64,000 bases of DNA from Pseudideonella sakaiensis (GTDB lineage Bacteria; Pseudomonadota; Gammaproteobacteria; Burkholderiales; Burkholderiaceae_C), in assembly GCF_001293525.1 (NCBI RefSeq), contig NZ_BBYR01000003.1:1-64000 (forward strand), read 5' to 3'. Within the stretch, counting starts at the first letter, position 1, and the number at the start of each line of letters is the position of its first letter. Shown piece by piece: positions 54,064 to 62,963 of this stretch. The notes under the pieces are model-generated. The model did no database searches, was not told the DNA's origin, and saw nothing but the letters and a program-made list of their open reading frames with translations. Both the position numbers and the translations under genes were made by a program.

Positions 54064-55059
54064 TCACTCCCACTCCAGCTCGGCGTAGGCGGCCGTGAGG
54101 TTGCGGCGATGGAAGGCCTCGACCAGCGACCAGGCCTCGGCCGGGCCGCCGCCGGGCCAGGGCCCGCCCTCCGCGCCGGCCGACAGGGCCTCGACCGTCT
54201 CGCGCAGCGTGCGGCGCGCCTGCAGCGCCTCGCGCACCGACTGCTGCAGGCGCTCGAGGTAGCGCCGCTGCGGCGCGGCAAGGGCCGGCCAGTCGCGCGA
54301 CGGCGCGCCATGGCCCGGCACCACCCAGTCGGCCTCGGCCAGCGGCAGCGCCTGCATCACCCGCAGCCAGCCGCGCAGCGAGCCGTCGAGCACCGGCAGA
54401 TGGTCCGCGAAGACGAGGTCGCCGACGAAGAGCGTGCGGCTGGCGAGCTCGGCCACGCTCAGGTCGTGGTCGGTGTGCGCGGTCGGCCAGGCCTGCAGCC
54501 GCAGCACCGGGCCACCGCCGAGCGGCAGCTCCAGCGGCTCGTTGGGCGCCACCGTGCGGGTCGGCGGCAGCAGCCGGGCCTCGGCGGCATCGGGTGCGCC
54601 ACTGCGGCGCACCGCCTCGAGGTAGGCGCGGCCGCGCGTCGCCAGCGCCGCAGGCGCGCGCGCATGCCCGATGCGCTGCGGATCCGACCCGCCGGGCCCG
54701 GCGCCGTCGAAGGCCGCGTGGCCGAACACATGGTCCGGGTGGCCATGCGTCATGACCAGGTAGCAGACCGGCCGGTCGGTGATCGCCGCGATCGCGGCCC
54801 GCAGGCGCCGCCCCACCCCCACGCTGCCGCCGCTGTCGATCACCGCGACGCAGCGCGAGCCGACCACCACCCCCAGGTTCGCGACATCCTGCGCCCCGCC
54901 CTCCCCCCAGGCCGCCACCGCCCCCTCGTGCACCCACACCCCCGGCGCCAGCGCCCGCAGCGCCAGCGGCGCCTCACCCGCACCGGCCGGCGTCTGCGCC
55001 CCCGCCCCCGCCCCGACGAGCCCGGCCACCCCGACCAGCGCCCAAGCCCACATCCGCAT
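54064..55059 (-). CDS. Quinoprotein relay system zinc metallohydrolase 2
   Basis: Periplasmic metallo-beta-lactamase-fold protein of about 331 residues with a signal peptide (MWAWALVGVAGLVGAGAGAQ). Unlike its relative at 37641 it keeps the full zinc motif HGHPDH (YLVMTHGHPDHVFG) and the later AHTDHDLSV, FVGDLVF and VPGHGAPSRDW. SoxH-related proteins of this type accompany PQQ dehydrogenases. It lies downstream of the xox genes on the same strand, separated by the hairpin array, and just upstream of arsR. Confidence 0.87.
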   Translation of the reverse strand: MRMWAWALVGVAGLVGAGAGAQTPAGAGEAPLALRALAPGVWVHEGAVAAWGEGGAQDVANLGVVVGSRCVAVIDSGGSVGVGRRLRAAIAAITDRPVCYLVMTHGHPDHVFGHAAFDGAGPGGSDPQRIGHARAPAALATRGRAYLEAVRRSGAPDAAEARLLPPTRTVAPNEPLELPLGGGPVLRLQAWPTAHTDHDLSVAELASRTLFVGDLVFADHLPVLDGSLRGWLRVMQALPLAEADWVVPGHGAPSRDWPALAAPQRRYLERLQQSVREALQARRTLRETVEALSAGAEGGPWPGGGPAEAWSLVEAFHRRNLTAAYAELEWE

Positions 55060-55145
55060 CCCAGCCTCCCGCACGACCTCGCCCGAAGGCGCCGAACGTC
55101 ACCCGCCCCATCCCCCGCAAACGATCGAGCGAAATGCCAGGCAAA

Positions 55146-55259
55146 GGACGGCAAAGCCGTCCAAGCACCCGACGCCCGACGCAACGGACGGCACAGCCGT
55201 CCAAGCCGCCCCAAAGCGCCCCGCGCCCACCCCCAAGGCAAAGGACGGCGCAGCCGTCC
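55146..55259. repeat. Three identical-stem hairpins between xox-linked genes
   Basis: GGACGGC-NNN-GCCGTCC occurs three times (55146-55162, 55186-55202, 55243-55259) with identical 7-base stems and loops AAA, ACA and GCA. Each copy is followed by AAGC, and copies one and three are preceded by GGCAAA. A GGCCGGGC-TCC-GCCCGGCC hairpin follows at 55285-55303. Nothing else is evident in this gap of 294 bases. The conservation of stems with variable loops suggests a REP-like or mRNA-stabilising element. Confidence 0.85.
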
Positions 55260-55325
55260 AAGCCGCCCCTCCAGCGGCCGCCGTGGCCGGGCTCCGCCCG
55301 GCCACTGGCGGCGCCCCCCTGGGGG

Positions 55326-55345
55326 GGAGCGGCGTGAGCCGCTCC
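55326..55345 (-). terminator. Hairpin just past the exported protein gene
   Basis: GGAGCGGC and GCCGCTCC form an 8-base stem with a 4-base loop, starting 8 bases after the stop codon at 55354-55356. The run beside it is C-rich rather than T-rich, so termination is uncertain. Confidence 0.35.
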
Positions 55346-55353
55346 GGGGGGGG

Positions 55354-55743
55354 TCAACGGATGAAGCAGGCCTTCTTGGACTCCGCCACCAGCGCCCGGT
55401 AGCGCTTGATCTCCACCTGCAGCACCTCGGTGTCGCGGATGTAGCTGCCGCGCTCGCCGCCGATGCTGATCGCGTTGGCCGCCGTCCAGCCCGACACGAA
55501 ATCGTCGTAGGGCAGCTGCTCGGCGATGCGGTCGATCGCGCAGACGCACTTGTTCGTCATCTCGTACGGCGAGCCGGGGTGCTCGCGCATGCACTCCTGG
55601 ACGAAGCGCACGCGGTCGAGCGTCGGGTAATCGTGGGCCTGGGCGGCCGGCGCGGCCAGCAGCGCGAGCAGCGCCGCGGTGGCGGTGAGTGCCGCACGCG
55701 GCAGGCGGTGCGCGCCGCGCGGGCGGTGGTCATCACGGGGCAT
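55354..55743 (-). CDS. Small exported protein of the xox gene cluster, function unknown
   Basis: Protein of 129 residues with a signal peptide (core ALTATAALLALLAAPAAQA). The mature part has four Cys (VQECMREHPG, NKCVCAIDRI, KKACF) and is otherwise helical. A good AGGAGA site precedes the ATG at 55743. It follows the 55781 gene by 37 bases in the minus-strand xox cluster, so a periplasmic role in methanol oxidation is likely. I recognise no named family. Confidence 0.8.
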   Translation of the reverse strand: MPRDDHRPRGAHRLPRAALTATAALLALLAAPAAQAHDYPTLDRVRFVQECMREHPGSPYEMTNKCVCAIDRIAEQLPYDDFVSGWTAANAISIGGERGSYIRDTEVLQVEIKRYRALVAESKKACFIR

Positions 55744-55780
55744 GGCGGTCTCCTTGGGATGGGATCGTGTCACGGCGTCT

Positions 55781-56506
55781 TCATCGGGACGGCAGCAGCT
55801 CGACGCCGTCCAGCGTCAGCTCCTCGACGATGAGCGGCGCCGTCGCCCCGGGGGTCGGGTCGCGCATCTCGCTGCGGATCGACGCGAAGCCGCCCGGCAC
55901 CGCGTCGGACAGCACGAAGCGGTAGGTCTTCAGCGCATGGCGCTCATAGCGCACCCGCGCCGGATCGTCGTCGTAGGGCGCGAGGTCGATCTGCCGGCCG
56001 CTCACCGCGCGGCCCTGGTAGCGGAAGCTCACCTCGCCGATGCGCGCGCCCTGGTAGGCGGCCAGCCGGATGCGCTTGCGGTAGTAGTTCTGCGAGCCCT
56101 TGGTCAGGCGCTGCATCTCGCGCACGTCGCGTTCGAGGAAGAACAGCAGCACCGGATTGGCCTCGGCGTCCTCGATGCCCGGCAGCTCGAGGCGGCGCTG
56201 GCCGCCGAGGAACTCGCCGTCGACGCGGCAGCAGCCGCCGCCGGACGAGGCCTGCACGCGCAGGCGCACGCGGTCGTCGAAGGCCGGTTCCAGGCTGCCG
56301 CTGTGCCGGAAGGCGTAGGACAGCGTGGTCGGCGGCTTCAGCTGCCGCATCGCGCGCCCCATGAAGAGCAGCTTCTCGGCCTCGGAATAGTCGGGCGCCG
56401 AGGCCGCGGCGGGCGGGGCCGGCTGGGCCGAGGCAGGCGCCGGGAGCGCGGCCCCGAGCGCGGCGCACAGCGCCGGCAGGGCGAGGGTCAGCAGGATCGG
56501 TCGCAT
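55781..56506 (-). CDS. Exported protein of the xox gene cluster, function unknown
   Basis: Protein of 241 residues with a signal peptide (MRPILLTLALPALCAALGAA, cleavage near ASAQP). The mature domain is beta-rich and lipoprotein-localisation-like in appearance (LSYAFRHSGSLEPAFDDRV, IGEVSFRYQGRAVSG, YERHALKTYRFVLSDAVPGG), with an adjacent Cys pair in GGGCCRVDGEF. Similar exported proteins accompany XoxF genes. The 178-base gap upstream shows nothing clear. Confidence 0.8.
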   Translation of the reverse strand: MRPILLTLALPALCAALGAALPAPASAQPAPPAAASAPDYSEAEKLLFMGRAMRQLKPPTTLSYAFRHSGSLEPAFDDRVRLRVQASSGGGCCRVDGEFLGGQRRLELPGIEDAEANPVLLFFLERDVREMQRLTKGSQNYYRKRIRLAAYQGARIGEVSFRYQGRAVSGRQIDLAPYDDDPARVRYERHALKTYRFVLSDAVPGGFASIRSEMRDPTPGATAPLIVEELTLDGVELLPSR

Positions 56507-56684
56507 CGCAGCAGGTCGGCCCGCGGGCCGGGGAACGGAAGAAGCGCAGGGCCGCGCCCGTGCGGGCGCGGGTCCGGCAGCGGAAGGGGGGCCGCCTCGG
56601 GCAGGCCACCGGGGACGGCGTCGGGGGTGGGTGCAGCGGCGGGAGCCATGGGCAGACAGGATCGTGGTCCGGCGCGGGGCCTGG

Positions 56685-57797
56685 TCACCGCGGCGCGTCG
56701 GCGCCCAGGCCCTCGGCGAGCTGGGCGGCCATCGCGTCGTCCAGCGGCTGCAGCGCCCGCAAGGCGGCACGGGCCTCGGCGAGCGCGCCGGCGCGCTGCT
56801 GCAGCAGCCCGAGGCGCAGCCAGGCCTCGGCCAGCCGCGCGTCGAGCGCCAGCGCGCGCTCATAGCCCGCCTGCGCCGCCGCCGCGCGGCCTTGCTCGTC
56901 GTCGGCGCGGGCGCGCGCCAGCCAGGCCTGCGGGTCGCGCGGGTCCTCGGCGATCCAGGCCGCGGCCACCTGGGCCAGCTCGGCCCAGCGGCCGTCGCGC
57001 AGCAACGCATCGGCCCGCAGGAAGGCCGGCTGCGCCGCCGCGGGGGCCTGCCAGAACGCCGGCTCGCCGCCCGGGATCGGCGCCACCGGCATCGCGCCGG
57101 CGCCCTCCGCGCCCGCGCGGTCGAGCAGCGCCTGCACCCACTCCACCGGGGCGGCGTAGTAGTGCGCCGCGCCGCCGCGCAGCCGGAAGGTGAGGATGCC
57201 GACGAGGCGGCGCTGCGCATCGAACAGCCCGCCGCCGCTGGCGCCGGAGGTGAACCAGTTGCTGCTGCGGATCACCGGCGCGCCATCGACGCGGTGCAGC
57301 GCGACGACGCTGCCATCGCTGGCCTGCAGCCCGAGCCCGCCGGTGAAGCCGACCGCATGCACCGGTTGCGCAAGCTGCAGCCCGGCCGCGCGGCCGATGC
57401 GCGCGACCGCGTCGGCACCGATGCCGGGCACCTGCAGCAGGCACAGGTCGTGGTGCAGGTCGGCCTGCTGCGCGGCCACCGGCCAGCGCTGGCCGTGGCG
57501 CAGCACCTCGATGCCCACCCCGTCGCGGGTGACGTGGCAGTTGGTCACCACCCGCCCCGGGGCCACCACGACGCCGGAGCCGAGCGAGTAGCCGCCCTGG
57601 CGGCGCAGCACCTCGATCTTCAGGACGCTGCCGCCGAGGGCGATGAAGTCCTCCCGGCCGAGGGCCTGCGCGGCCGCCGGTGCGCCGAGCAGGCCGGCCA
57701 GCACCAGCCACCACGCCGCGCCCCGGGGGGCGGCGTGCCGCGGCTCACTCGCCGCGCGGATTGCCGGCCTCGTCGACCAGCGGGACACCGTATTCAC
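56685..57797 (-). CDS. Trypsin-like serine protease with TPR repeats
   Basis: Exported protein of about 370 residues. The protease triad is visible: His in VTNCHVTRD, Asp in LHHDLCLLQV and Ser in SGASGGGLFD. TPR-like repeats fill the C-terminal third (PQAWLARARADDEQGRAAAA, AEAWLRLGLLQQRAGAL). The only in-frame ATG (57797) overlaps the xoxJ gene by 53 bases; the hydrophobic core AWWLVLAGLLGAPAAAQA follows about 29 residues in. Its substrate is unknown; position implies processing or quality control of the periplasmic methanol oxidation proteins. Confidence 0.8.
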   Translation of the reverse strand: MNTVSRWSTRPAIRAASEPRHAAPRGAAWWLVLAGLLGAPAAAQALGREDFIALGGSVLKIEVLRRQGGYSLGSGVVVAPGRVVTNCHVTRDGVGIEVLRHGQRWPVAAQQADLHHDLCLLQVPGIGADAVARIGRAAGLQLAQPVHAVGFTGGLGLQASDGSVVALHRVDGAPVIRSSNWFTSGASGGGLFDAQRRLVGILTFRLRGGAAHYYAAPVEWVQALLDRAGAEGAGAMPVAPIPGGEPAFWQAPAAAQPAFLRADALLRDGRWAELAQVAAAWIAEDPRDPQAWLARARADDEQGRAAAAQAGYERALALDARLAEAWLRLGLLQQRAGALAEARAALRALQPLDDAMAAQLAEGLGADAPR

Positions 57798-58677
57798 GCA
57801 GGATCGCCTCGATGCCGGCGCGTTGCGATTCGATCAGGCCCTCGATCTGCTGCTTCCACTCGCGCTCGCCGTAGCGCACGCCCATGGCCATCGGGTAGTC
57901 GAACTTGACGCCCGGCTCGGAACGCAGCGGGAAGACCGCGAGCGAGGCCCCGACGCGGCGCGCGTAGTAGCCCGCGATCGGGCCCCACACGATGGCGGCG
58001 TCGAGCTTGCCGCCGGCCAGGTCACGCTCGATGATCTCGCCCGGGTACTGGTCCGGGTCGGGGCTCATGATCGGGTAGGGAACGCCCTGCTCCACCAGCC
58101 CGCGGCGCACCAGCCACTCCGAGGCCGGCGAGCGGTCGTACAGGCCGATGCGCAGGCCGCGGCGGGTGGCCTCGTCGAGCCGGAGGAAGTCCTCGACGCT
58201 GGCCACCTGGGCCAGCGCCCCCTTCTTCGCGACGACCAGCGCGTAGGTCGAGCGGTAGTAGGGCTTGGTGACGGAGACCTGGTCGTAGCCGGCCGGCACG
58301 CCCATCACGATGTCGCAGCGGAAGTCCTCGCCCGGCAGCTTGTAGCGCAGCGTGTTGCGGATGAAGGCCAGGCGCTGCGGGAAGGAGTAGTAGGTGACCG
58401 GCAGGCCGAGCGCCTTGCCGAACAGCTCGGCGATGCGGTTCTCGATGCCCTCGCCGCGGGTGTTCGAGAACGGCAGGTTGTTCGGGTCCTGGCAGACGCG
58501 GAAGGCCTCGCGCTTCGGCGCGGCGTCGGCCCCGGGGGCCGCCGCCGGGGCCTGGGCCCGGGCTGGCGGAGCGAGCGCGGCCACCGCGGCCGCCAGCAGC
58601 AGCGAGACGCCGGCGCGCCCGGCCCATGCCGCCACGGGCAACCGGGGACGCGCCGCGGCGACGCCGGCGCGGTTCAT
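57745..58677 (-). CDS. xoxJ: XoxJ-like periplasmic binding protein
   Basis: Exported protein of 310 residues of the periplasmic-binding fold. It has FRVCQDPNNLPFSNTRGEGI, followed by YYSFPQRLAFIRNTL and DFRCDIVMGVPAGYDQV, the hallmark of MxaJ/XoxJ proteins found with PQQ methanol dehydrogenases. The family is thought to help activate or mature the dehydrogenase rather than serve an ABC transporter. Its ATG overlaps the xoxG stop by four bases. Confidence 0.9.
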   Translation of the reverse strand: MNRAGVAAARPRLPVAAWAGRAGVSLLLAAAVAALAPPARAQAPAAAPGADAAPKREAFRVCQDPNNLPFSNTRGEGIENRIAELFGKALGLPVTYYSFPQRLAFIRNTLRYKLPGEDFRCDIVMGVPAGYDQVSVTKPYYRSTYALVVAKKGALAQVASVEDFLRLDEATRRGLRIGLYDRSPASEWLVRRGLVEQGVPYPIMSPDPDQYPGEIIERDLAGGKLDAAIVWGPIAGYYARRVGASLAVFPLRSEPGVKFDYPMAMGVRYGEREWKQQIEGLIESQRAGIEAILREYGVPLVDEAGNPRGE

Positions 58678-59066
58678 TTGCCGATCTCTTCGACCTTGGC
58701 GCGGGTGATCGCGCCGTCGGACCGGCCCTTCAGGTAGGCGTAGAGCTGGTCGATGTTGTTCATCACCGCCGGGCTGTTGCCGAAGCTCTGCATGCCCTTG
58801 TCGAGGCGGCCGTCGCGCACCGTCTTGACGAACTCTTCCTTGGTCAGGGTCTTCAGGCTGTTCACCAGCGACGGGCCGACCATGCCCTCCTGGTTGGCGC
58901 CGTGGCAGCGGTCGCAGGCGGCCTGGCGCCAGGCGCGGAAGCCTTTCATGGTCTCGGCATCGACCTTGTAGCCGTCCTGCACGGTATAGGGCTTGTCCTG
59001 CGCCGCGGCGCCGAAGGACACGAGGAGCGCCGCGCAGGCGACGGCGAGGGACTTGGACAGTGGCAT
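58674..59066 (-). CDS. xoxG: Cytochrome c, electron acceptor of XoxF
   Basis: Periplasmic c-type cytochrome of 130 residues. Signal peptide 1-22, a single haem site C51-x-x-C54-H55 (CDRCH) and probable axial M92 (GMQSFGNS). It lies between xoxF and xoxJ, the place of XoxG, which takes electrons from the lanthanide methanol dehydrogenase. The mature size of about 108 residues is small compared with many XoxG proteins. ATG at 59066; the longer open frame is not credible. Confidence 0.88.
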   Translation of the reverse strand: MPLSKSLAVACAALLVSFGAAAQDKPYTVQDGYKVDAETMKGFRAWRQAACDRCHGANQEGMVGPSLVNSLKTLTKEEFVKTVRDGRLDKGMQSFGNSPAVMNNIDQLYAYLKGRSDGAITRAKVEEIGK

Positions 59067-59223
59067 GGCTCGGCCTGGTCGGGAGGCGGCGCGCCGGTGC
59101 GCGCCCCGCCCCCTCGGAAGTGACGATGTGAAGGAAAGAACGGGAGGGACGGCCCGGGCGTGGACGCCCGGGCCCTGGGGATTACCCGGCACCGCACCGG
59201 CGCCGGGCCCCGCATGCCGACGC

Positions 59224-61041
59224 TCAGTTCGGCAGCGCGAACACCGTCAGCGAGCCGCCGAGTTCGGTGTACTGGTTCAGCTCACGGTAGCCACCGACCG
59301 CGCCGAGGCCGTCGGTGTCCTTCTCCAGGCCCGCGGCCATGCCGATGCCGGCCCAGCCGCCGATGCCGGAGAAGACGCCCATGTACTGCTTGCCCTTGTG
59401 CTCGTAGGTGAACACGTTGCCGATGATCCCGGACGGGGTCTTGAACTTGAACAGTTCCTTCTTGATGTCCTTCGCATCGACGCACTTCAGGTAGCCCTCC
59501 AGCGTGCCGTAGCAGGACAGGCCGCCCGCGGTGTTGAGCGAGCCGCTCCACACCGAGAACTTCTCGGCCTTGCTCTGCACGATCTTGCCGGTTCCGGCGT
59601 CCCAGGTGATGTAGTTGCCCATGCCGCCGTGGCTGCCCGGGGCCGGGAACATCGACAGGGTCGCGCCGACGTAGGGCTGGCCGGCGGTGTACTCGACCTT
59701 GAACGGCTCGTAGTCCATGCAGACGTGGTTCGTCGGCACGTAGAACAGGCCGGTGTTCGGGTCGAACGAGGCCGGCTGCTGGTCCTTCGAGCCGAGCGCC
59801 GCCGGACAGATGCCCTTGGTGTTGACGTCGGGGCCGTTCTGCGCCGTCGAGTACTTCGCCACCACCTGCGGCCGGCCGGTCTTCATGTCGACGTGGGTCG
59901 CCCAGTTGACCTTCGGATCGTACTTCTCGGCCACGAGCAGCGCGCCGTTGGTGCGGTCCATCGTGTACGCGAAGCCGTTGCGGTCGAAGTGCACCAGGGC
60001 CTTGGTCGGCTTGCCCTTGACCGGGATGTCCGCGAGGATCATCTCGTTGATGCCGTCGAAGTCCCACTCGTCGAACGGGGTCATCTGGTAGACCCACTTC
60101 GCGACGCCGGTGTCGACGTCACGCGCGAAGATCGTCATCGACCACTTGTTGTCGCCGGGGCGCTGGCTGGGGTTCCAGGTCGACGGGTTGCCGGTCCCGT
60201 AGTACATCAGGTTCAGCGTCTTGTCGTAGCTGTACCAGCCCCAGGTGGTGCCGCCGCCGATCTTCCACTGGTCGCCCTTCCAGGTCTTGAGCGACGAATC
60301 CTTGCCGACCGGCTTGACCGCGCCGTCCGTCCAGGTCGTGGTCTTGTCGGGGTCGATCAGCATCTCGTTGTCCGGCCCGACGCTGTAGCCCTTCCAGGCC
60401 TGCTTGCCGTCGGACAGGTTGTAGGCCGCGATGAAGCCGCGCACGCCCCACTCGCCGCCGGAGATGCCGGTGATGACCTTGTCCTTGAAGACGTGCGGCG
60501 CGTTGGTGTTGACGGCGCCGAGCTTCGGGTCCCCGTTCTTGGTCTGCCAGACCACCTTGCCGGTCTTCGCGTCGAGCGCGACCAGCATCGAGTCGGCCTG
60601 CTGCAGGATGACCTTGCCCTCGGCATAGGCCAGGCCGCGGTTGACGGTGTCGCAGCACATCTGCGGGATCACGGCCGGGTCCTGCTTCGGCTCGTACTTC
60701 CACTTGATCTTCTGCGTGTCCAGGTCGATCGCGAACACCTTGTTCGGGAACGGCGAGTGCAGGTACATCGTCCCGTCGATCACCAGCGGCGAGCCCTCGT
60801 GGCCGCGCAGCACGCCGGTCGAGAAGGTCCACGCGACCTGCATCTTGCCGACGTTGCCCTTGTTGATCTGGTTGAGCTTGCTGTAGCGCTGGTTGTACAT
60901 GTCGCCAGCCTGCATCGCCCAGTTCTTCGGGTTGGCGATGTTCTTCTCGACGTCGGCATTCGCCAGCGCGAGGGTCGGCAACAGCATCAACGCCGCCGCC
61001 AGGGGACGCAGACCCCGCGGGGTCGCGCGAAAACTCGTCAT
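59224..61041 (-). CDS. xoxF: Lanthanide-dependent PQQ methanol dehydrogenase XoxF
   Basis: Periplasmic quinoprotein of 605 residues with a signal peptide (cleavage near LALANA). The catalytic region reads [14 protein letters not shown]327 is the catalytic base and D329 is the additional Asp that marks lanthanide enzymes (calcium MxaF has Ala there). The adjacent Cys pair ([12 protein letters not shown]) and the eight-bladed propeller tryptophan-rich segments are present. Length and motifs fit the XoxF5 type. It oxidises methanol to formaldehyde or formate. Preceded by fae, followed by xoxG and xoxJ. Confidence 0.96.
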   Translation of the reverse strand: MTSFRATPRGLRPLAAALMLLPTLALANADVEKNIANPKNWAMQAGDMYNQRYSKLNQINKGNVGKMQVAWTFSTGVLRGHEGSPLVIDGTMYLHSPFPNKVFAIDLDTQKIKWKYEPKQDPAVIPQMCCDTVNRGLAYAEGKVILQQADSMLVALDAKTGKVVWQTKNGDPKLGAVNTNAPHVFKDKVITGISGGEWGVRGFIAAYNLSDGKQAWKGYSVGPDNEMLIDPDKTTTWTDGAVKPVGKDSSLKTWKGDQWKIGGGTTWGWYSYDKTLNLMYYGTGNPSTWNPSQRPGDNKWSMTIFARDVDTGVAKWVYQMTPFDEWDFDGINEMILADIPVKGKPTKALVHFDRNGFAYTMDRTNGALLVAEKYDPKVNWATHVDMKTGRPQVVAKYSTAQNGPDVNTKGICPAALGSKDQQPASFDPNTGLFYVPTNHVCMDYEPFKVEYTAGQPYVGATLSMFPAPGSHGGMGNYITWDAGTGKIVQSKAEKFSVWSGSLNTAGGLSCYGTLEGYLKCVDAKDIKKELFKFKTPSGIIGNVFTYEHKGKQYMGVFSGIGGWAGIGMAAGLEKDTDGLGAVGGYRELNQYTELGGSLTVFALPN

Positions 61042-61072
61042 GTCCGTCTCCTGCGATGAATTTGAACGATCC

Positions 61073-61091
61073 GGCCCCGGCACCCGGGGCC
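61073..61091 (-). promoter_or_regulatory. GC hairpin in the xoxF leader
   Basis: GGCCCCGG-GTG-CCGGGGCC on the minus strand is a perfect 8-base stem with a 3-base loop, about 30 bases before the xoxF ATG and downstream of fae. It could attenuate fae read-through or shape the xoxF leader. No T-run follows. Confidence 0.45.
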
Positions 61092-61198
61092 CCACGGTCT
61101 CTTCTCTTCTCACCCGGCGGTGGATCGCGCCACCGCCCACCCGCCCGCCACGCCGGCCCAACACCGCCGCGGCGAACGGCCGCTGTTCCCCGGCGGCT

Positions 61199-61708
61199 TC
61201 AGTTGGCCGCGAACGGGTGGGCTGCGGAGCCCTTCTTCGCCACCACCTCGGCTGCGCTCGGCTCGCGCGCGACGGCACGCTTCAGCGCCTCCTTGGTGGC
61301 CTGGTAGTTGTAGTCCTGGATCTTCTTGTCGTCCTCGGCCAGCCAGTGAATGAACACGCCGACGCTGACGAACAGGTCATCGGCCTCGTCGGCCGGGATG
61401 GTGCCGTCCTCCACGCAGTCGGCCACCGCCATCGCGACCGCGCGCTGCGCCGGGCCGAACATCTGGACGGCCTGCTTGGCGCCCTTGATGGTGACCTTGT
61501 TGAACATCACGGTCGCCGGCTTCGTCAGCAGGTTGGGCGCCACCACCGCGAGCAGCGACGTGAAGCCATCCTTGTTGTTGGTCAGCGCGTTCGCGAAGGC
61601 GGCCTCCGCGGGCGTGCCGCGCGGGCCGATGATCAGGTCGATGTGCGCCACCTCGTTGCCGTCTCCCACCAGGGACTCGCCCACCAGCATGCGGTCGATC
61701 TTTGCCAT
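61199..61708 (-). CDS. fae: Formaldehyde-activating enzyme
   Basis: Cytoplasmic enzyme of 169 residues that condenses formaldehyde with tetrahydromethanopterin. The N-terminal [20 protein letters not shown] holds the conserved active-site His (H22). [22 protein letters not shown] and [19 protein letters not shown] are family signatures. Length is normal. It lies 157 bases upstream of xoxF on the same strand, directly connecting methanol oxidation to the H4MPT pathway. Confidence 0.96.
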   Translation of the reverse strand: MAKIDRMLVGESLVGDGNEVAHIDLIIGPRGTPAEAAFANALTNNKDGFTSLLAVVAPNLLTKPATVMFNKVTIKGAKQAVQMFGPAQRAVAMAVADCVEDGTIPADEADDLFVSVGVFIHWLAEDDKKIQDYNYQATKEALKRAVAREPSAAEVVAKKGSAAHPFAAN

Positions 61709-61813
61709 GGATTCCTCTTTCGTGTCGAAGTGTGTTCTCTGCGTCGTTCGCGGCGCCGGGACAGCCCCCGCGCGCAGGTCGACGGGCTACATATTCCATG
61801 CCAGAAGGACCCC

Positions 61814-61842
61814 CGAACAAACACCGAGTCACAGCCTGTCAA
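61814..61842 (-). promoter_or_regulatory. Candidate promoter for fae
   Basis: A TTGACA consensus -35 (61842-61837) lies 17 bases before TGTTCG (61819-61814), a poor -10. It is in the AT-richer part of the 163-base gap upstream of fae. Confidence 0.3.
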
Positions 61843-61871
61843 CCGCGCGGAACGGGCCGCGCGCCACGGGG

Positions 61872-62963
61872 TTACAGGCTGGCCGCGGCCAGCGGCGCGG
61901 CGCCCGCGCACTGCTCGCACCAGAGCCCGGCGAAGGCCGTCGCGACGACCAGGTCCGCGCTCGTCCCCGGGTTCACCCCGAGCCGCTTCAGCGCCTCGTC
62001 CCAGGCCACCCACGCGGGCGTGGCCTCGTGCAGGCGCCCGCCGCGCAGGGCCTCGCGGTGGCCCTGCGCGGCCACCATGACAGACTGCGCCACCGCCTCG
62101 CCGTGCTTTCGAACAATGTGTGAATCCGGCCCGCCAGCCAGCAGTTCGACATAGGCGCACAACGTCGCGGCGCGCGCCGCGGCCGCCGGCCCGGCCCCGG
62201 TCCGCGCGGCCGCGCGCAGGCCATCGCGGAAGGCCGGCAGCCCCAGGTCGAAGACGGGCGCGAAGTCGCCGGCCCAGGCCTCGGCGATGCGGTCGCGCTG
62301 CGCCGCCAGCGCCATCGCCTCGCGCAGCGTGGTGGTCGGTGCCGAGCGCACGTCCTCGGCCGGGGCCTCGCCGAGGCCACCGGGGTTGGCGGCGGCGATC
62401 GCACGGAAGGCCTGCACCGCGTCGTCGCGGGTGCTGGCCTGCAGCACGCAGACGACGGCGGCGCGCAGCGCACGGGCGGCGGCCTCGGCCGCGTCGGCCG
62501 CCCCTGCACCGGCAGCAGCGCCTGCCACGGCCTCAGCCCGCGCGGCCACCGGCACGGCCTGCATCGCGGCCGCCAGCGGCGCGCCGAGCAGCACGATGCC
62601 CAGGTTGGTGTTGCAGCCGGCCACCGCCAGGCTGGCGCGCGTCGCGCCTTCGATGCGTTCGCCCAGCGTCGCGCCGGCGCGCAGCAACGCGGGGGCGGCC
62701 GCGGCGGCGGCCGCGACGAACTGCGCCGCCTGCATGCCATGTCCGGCCGACGCGCGGCTCACATTGCCCGCCTTGCGCACCGCCACGTCGAGCGTGCAGG
62801 CCGCCAGCCAGGCCTGCTGCGCGGGCGTGTCGGCGGCGCCGGGCCGCGGCCCGGCCGACGCGAGCGACGCGGCATCGGCCGCCGCCGGCGTTCCGCCCGC
62901 CGCTGCAGCCGCCGCAACCGCTGCGGGCGGCAGCGCCGGCGGCCGCCGGGACGGCTCAGGCAC
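61872..62963 (-). CDS. CitG-like (triphosphoribosyl-dephospho-CoA synthase family) protein of the H4MPT cluster
   Basis: Cytoplasmic protein of 363 residues. An Ala/Pro-rich N-terminal stretch of about 45 residues precedes the family core with KAGNVSRASAGHGM, AGCNTNLGIVLLGAPLAAA and HIVRKHG, and the C-terminal LGVNPGTSADLVVATAFAG. In methylotrophs this member is encoded with H4MPT genes and is thought to act in cofactor synthesis, not in citrate lyase; no citrate lyase genes are near. It overlaps the upstream ATP-grasp gene by eight bases. Confidence 0.85.
   Translation of the reverse strand: MPEPSRRPPALPPAAVAAAAAAGGTPAAADAASLASAGPRPGAADTPAQQAWLAACTLDVAVRKAGNVSRASAGHGMQAAQFVAAAAAAAPALLRAGATLGERIEGATRASLAVAGCNTNLGIVLLGAPLAAAMQAVPVAARAEAVAGAAAGAGAADAAEAAARALRAAVVCVLQASTRDDAVQAFRAIAAANPGGLGEAPAEDVRSAPTTTLREAMALAAQRDRIAEAWAGDFAPVFDLGLPAFRDGLRAAARTGAGPAAAARAATLCAYVELLAGGPDSHIVRKHGEAVAQSVMVAAQGHREALRGGRLHEATPAWVAWDEALKRLGVNPGTSADLVVATAFAGLWCEQCAGAAPLAAASL

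Noticed and set aside
55146..55259. Hairpin array considered as a CRISPR
   Set aside because: Units are 17-base perfect palindromes with unequal spacing (40 and 57 bases) and no cas genes; not CRISPR-like.
54779..55402. Open frames across the hairpin array with repeated AVQAAP-like segments
   Set aside because: The peptide repeats are just translations of the DNA hairpins; frames run through the metallohydrolase gene start and have no initiation signal.
61709..61871. Sigma-54 promoter before fae (TGGCAT near 61800)
   Set aside because: No GC-type -12 element at the proper distance follows it.
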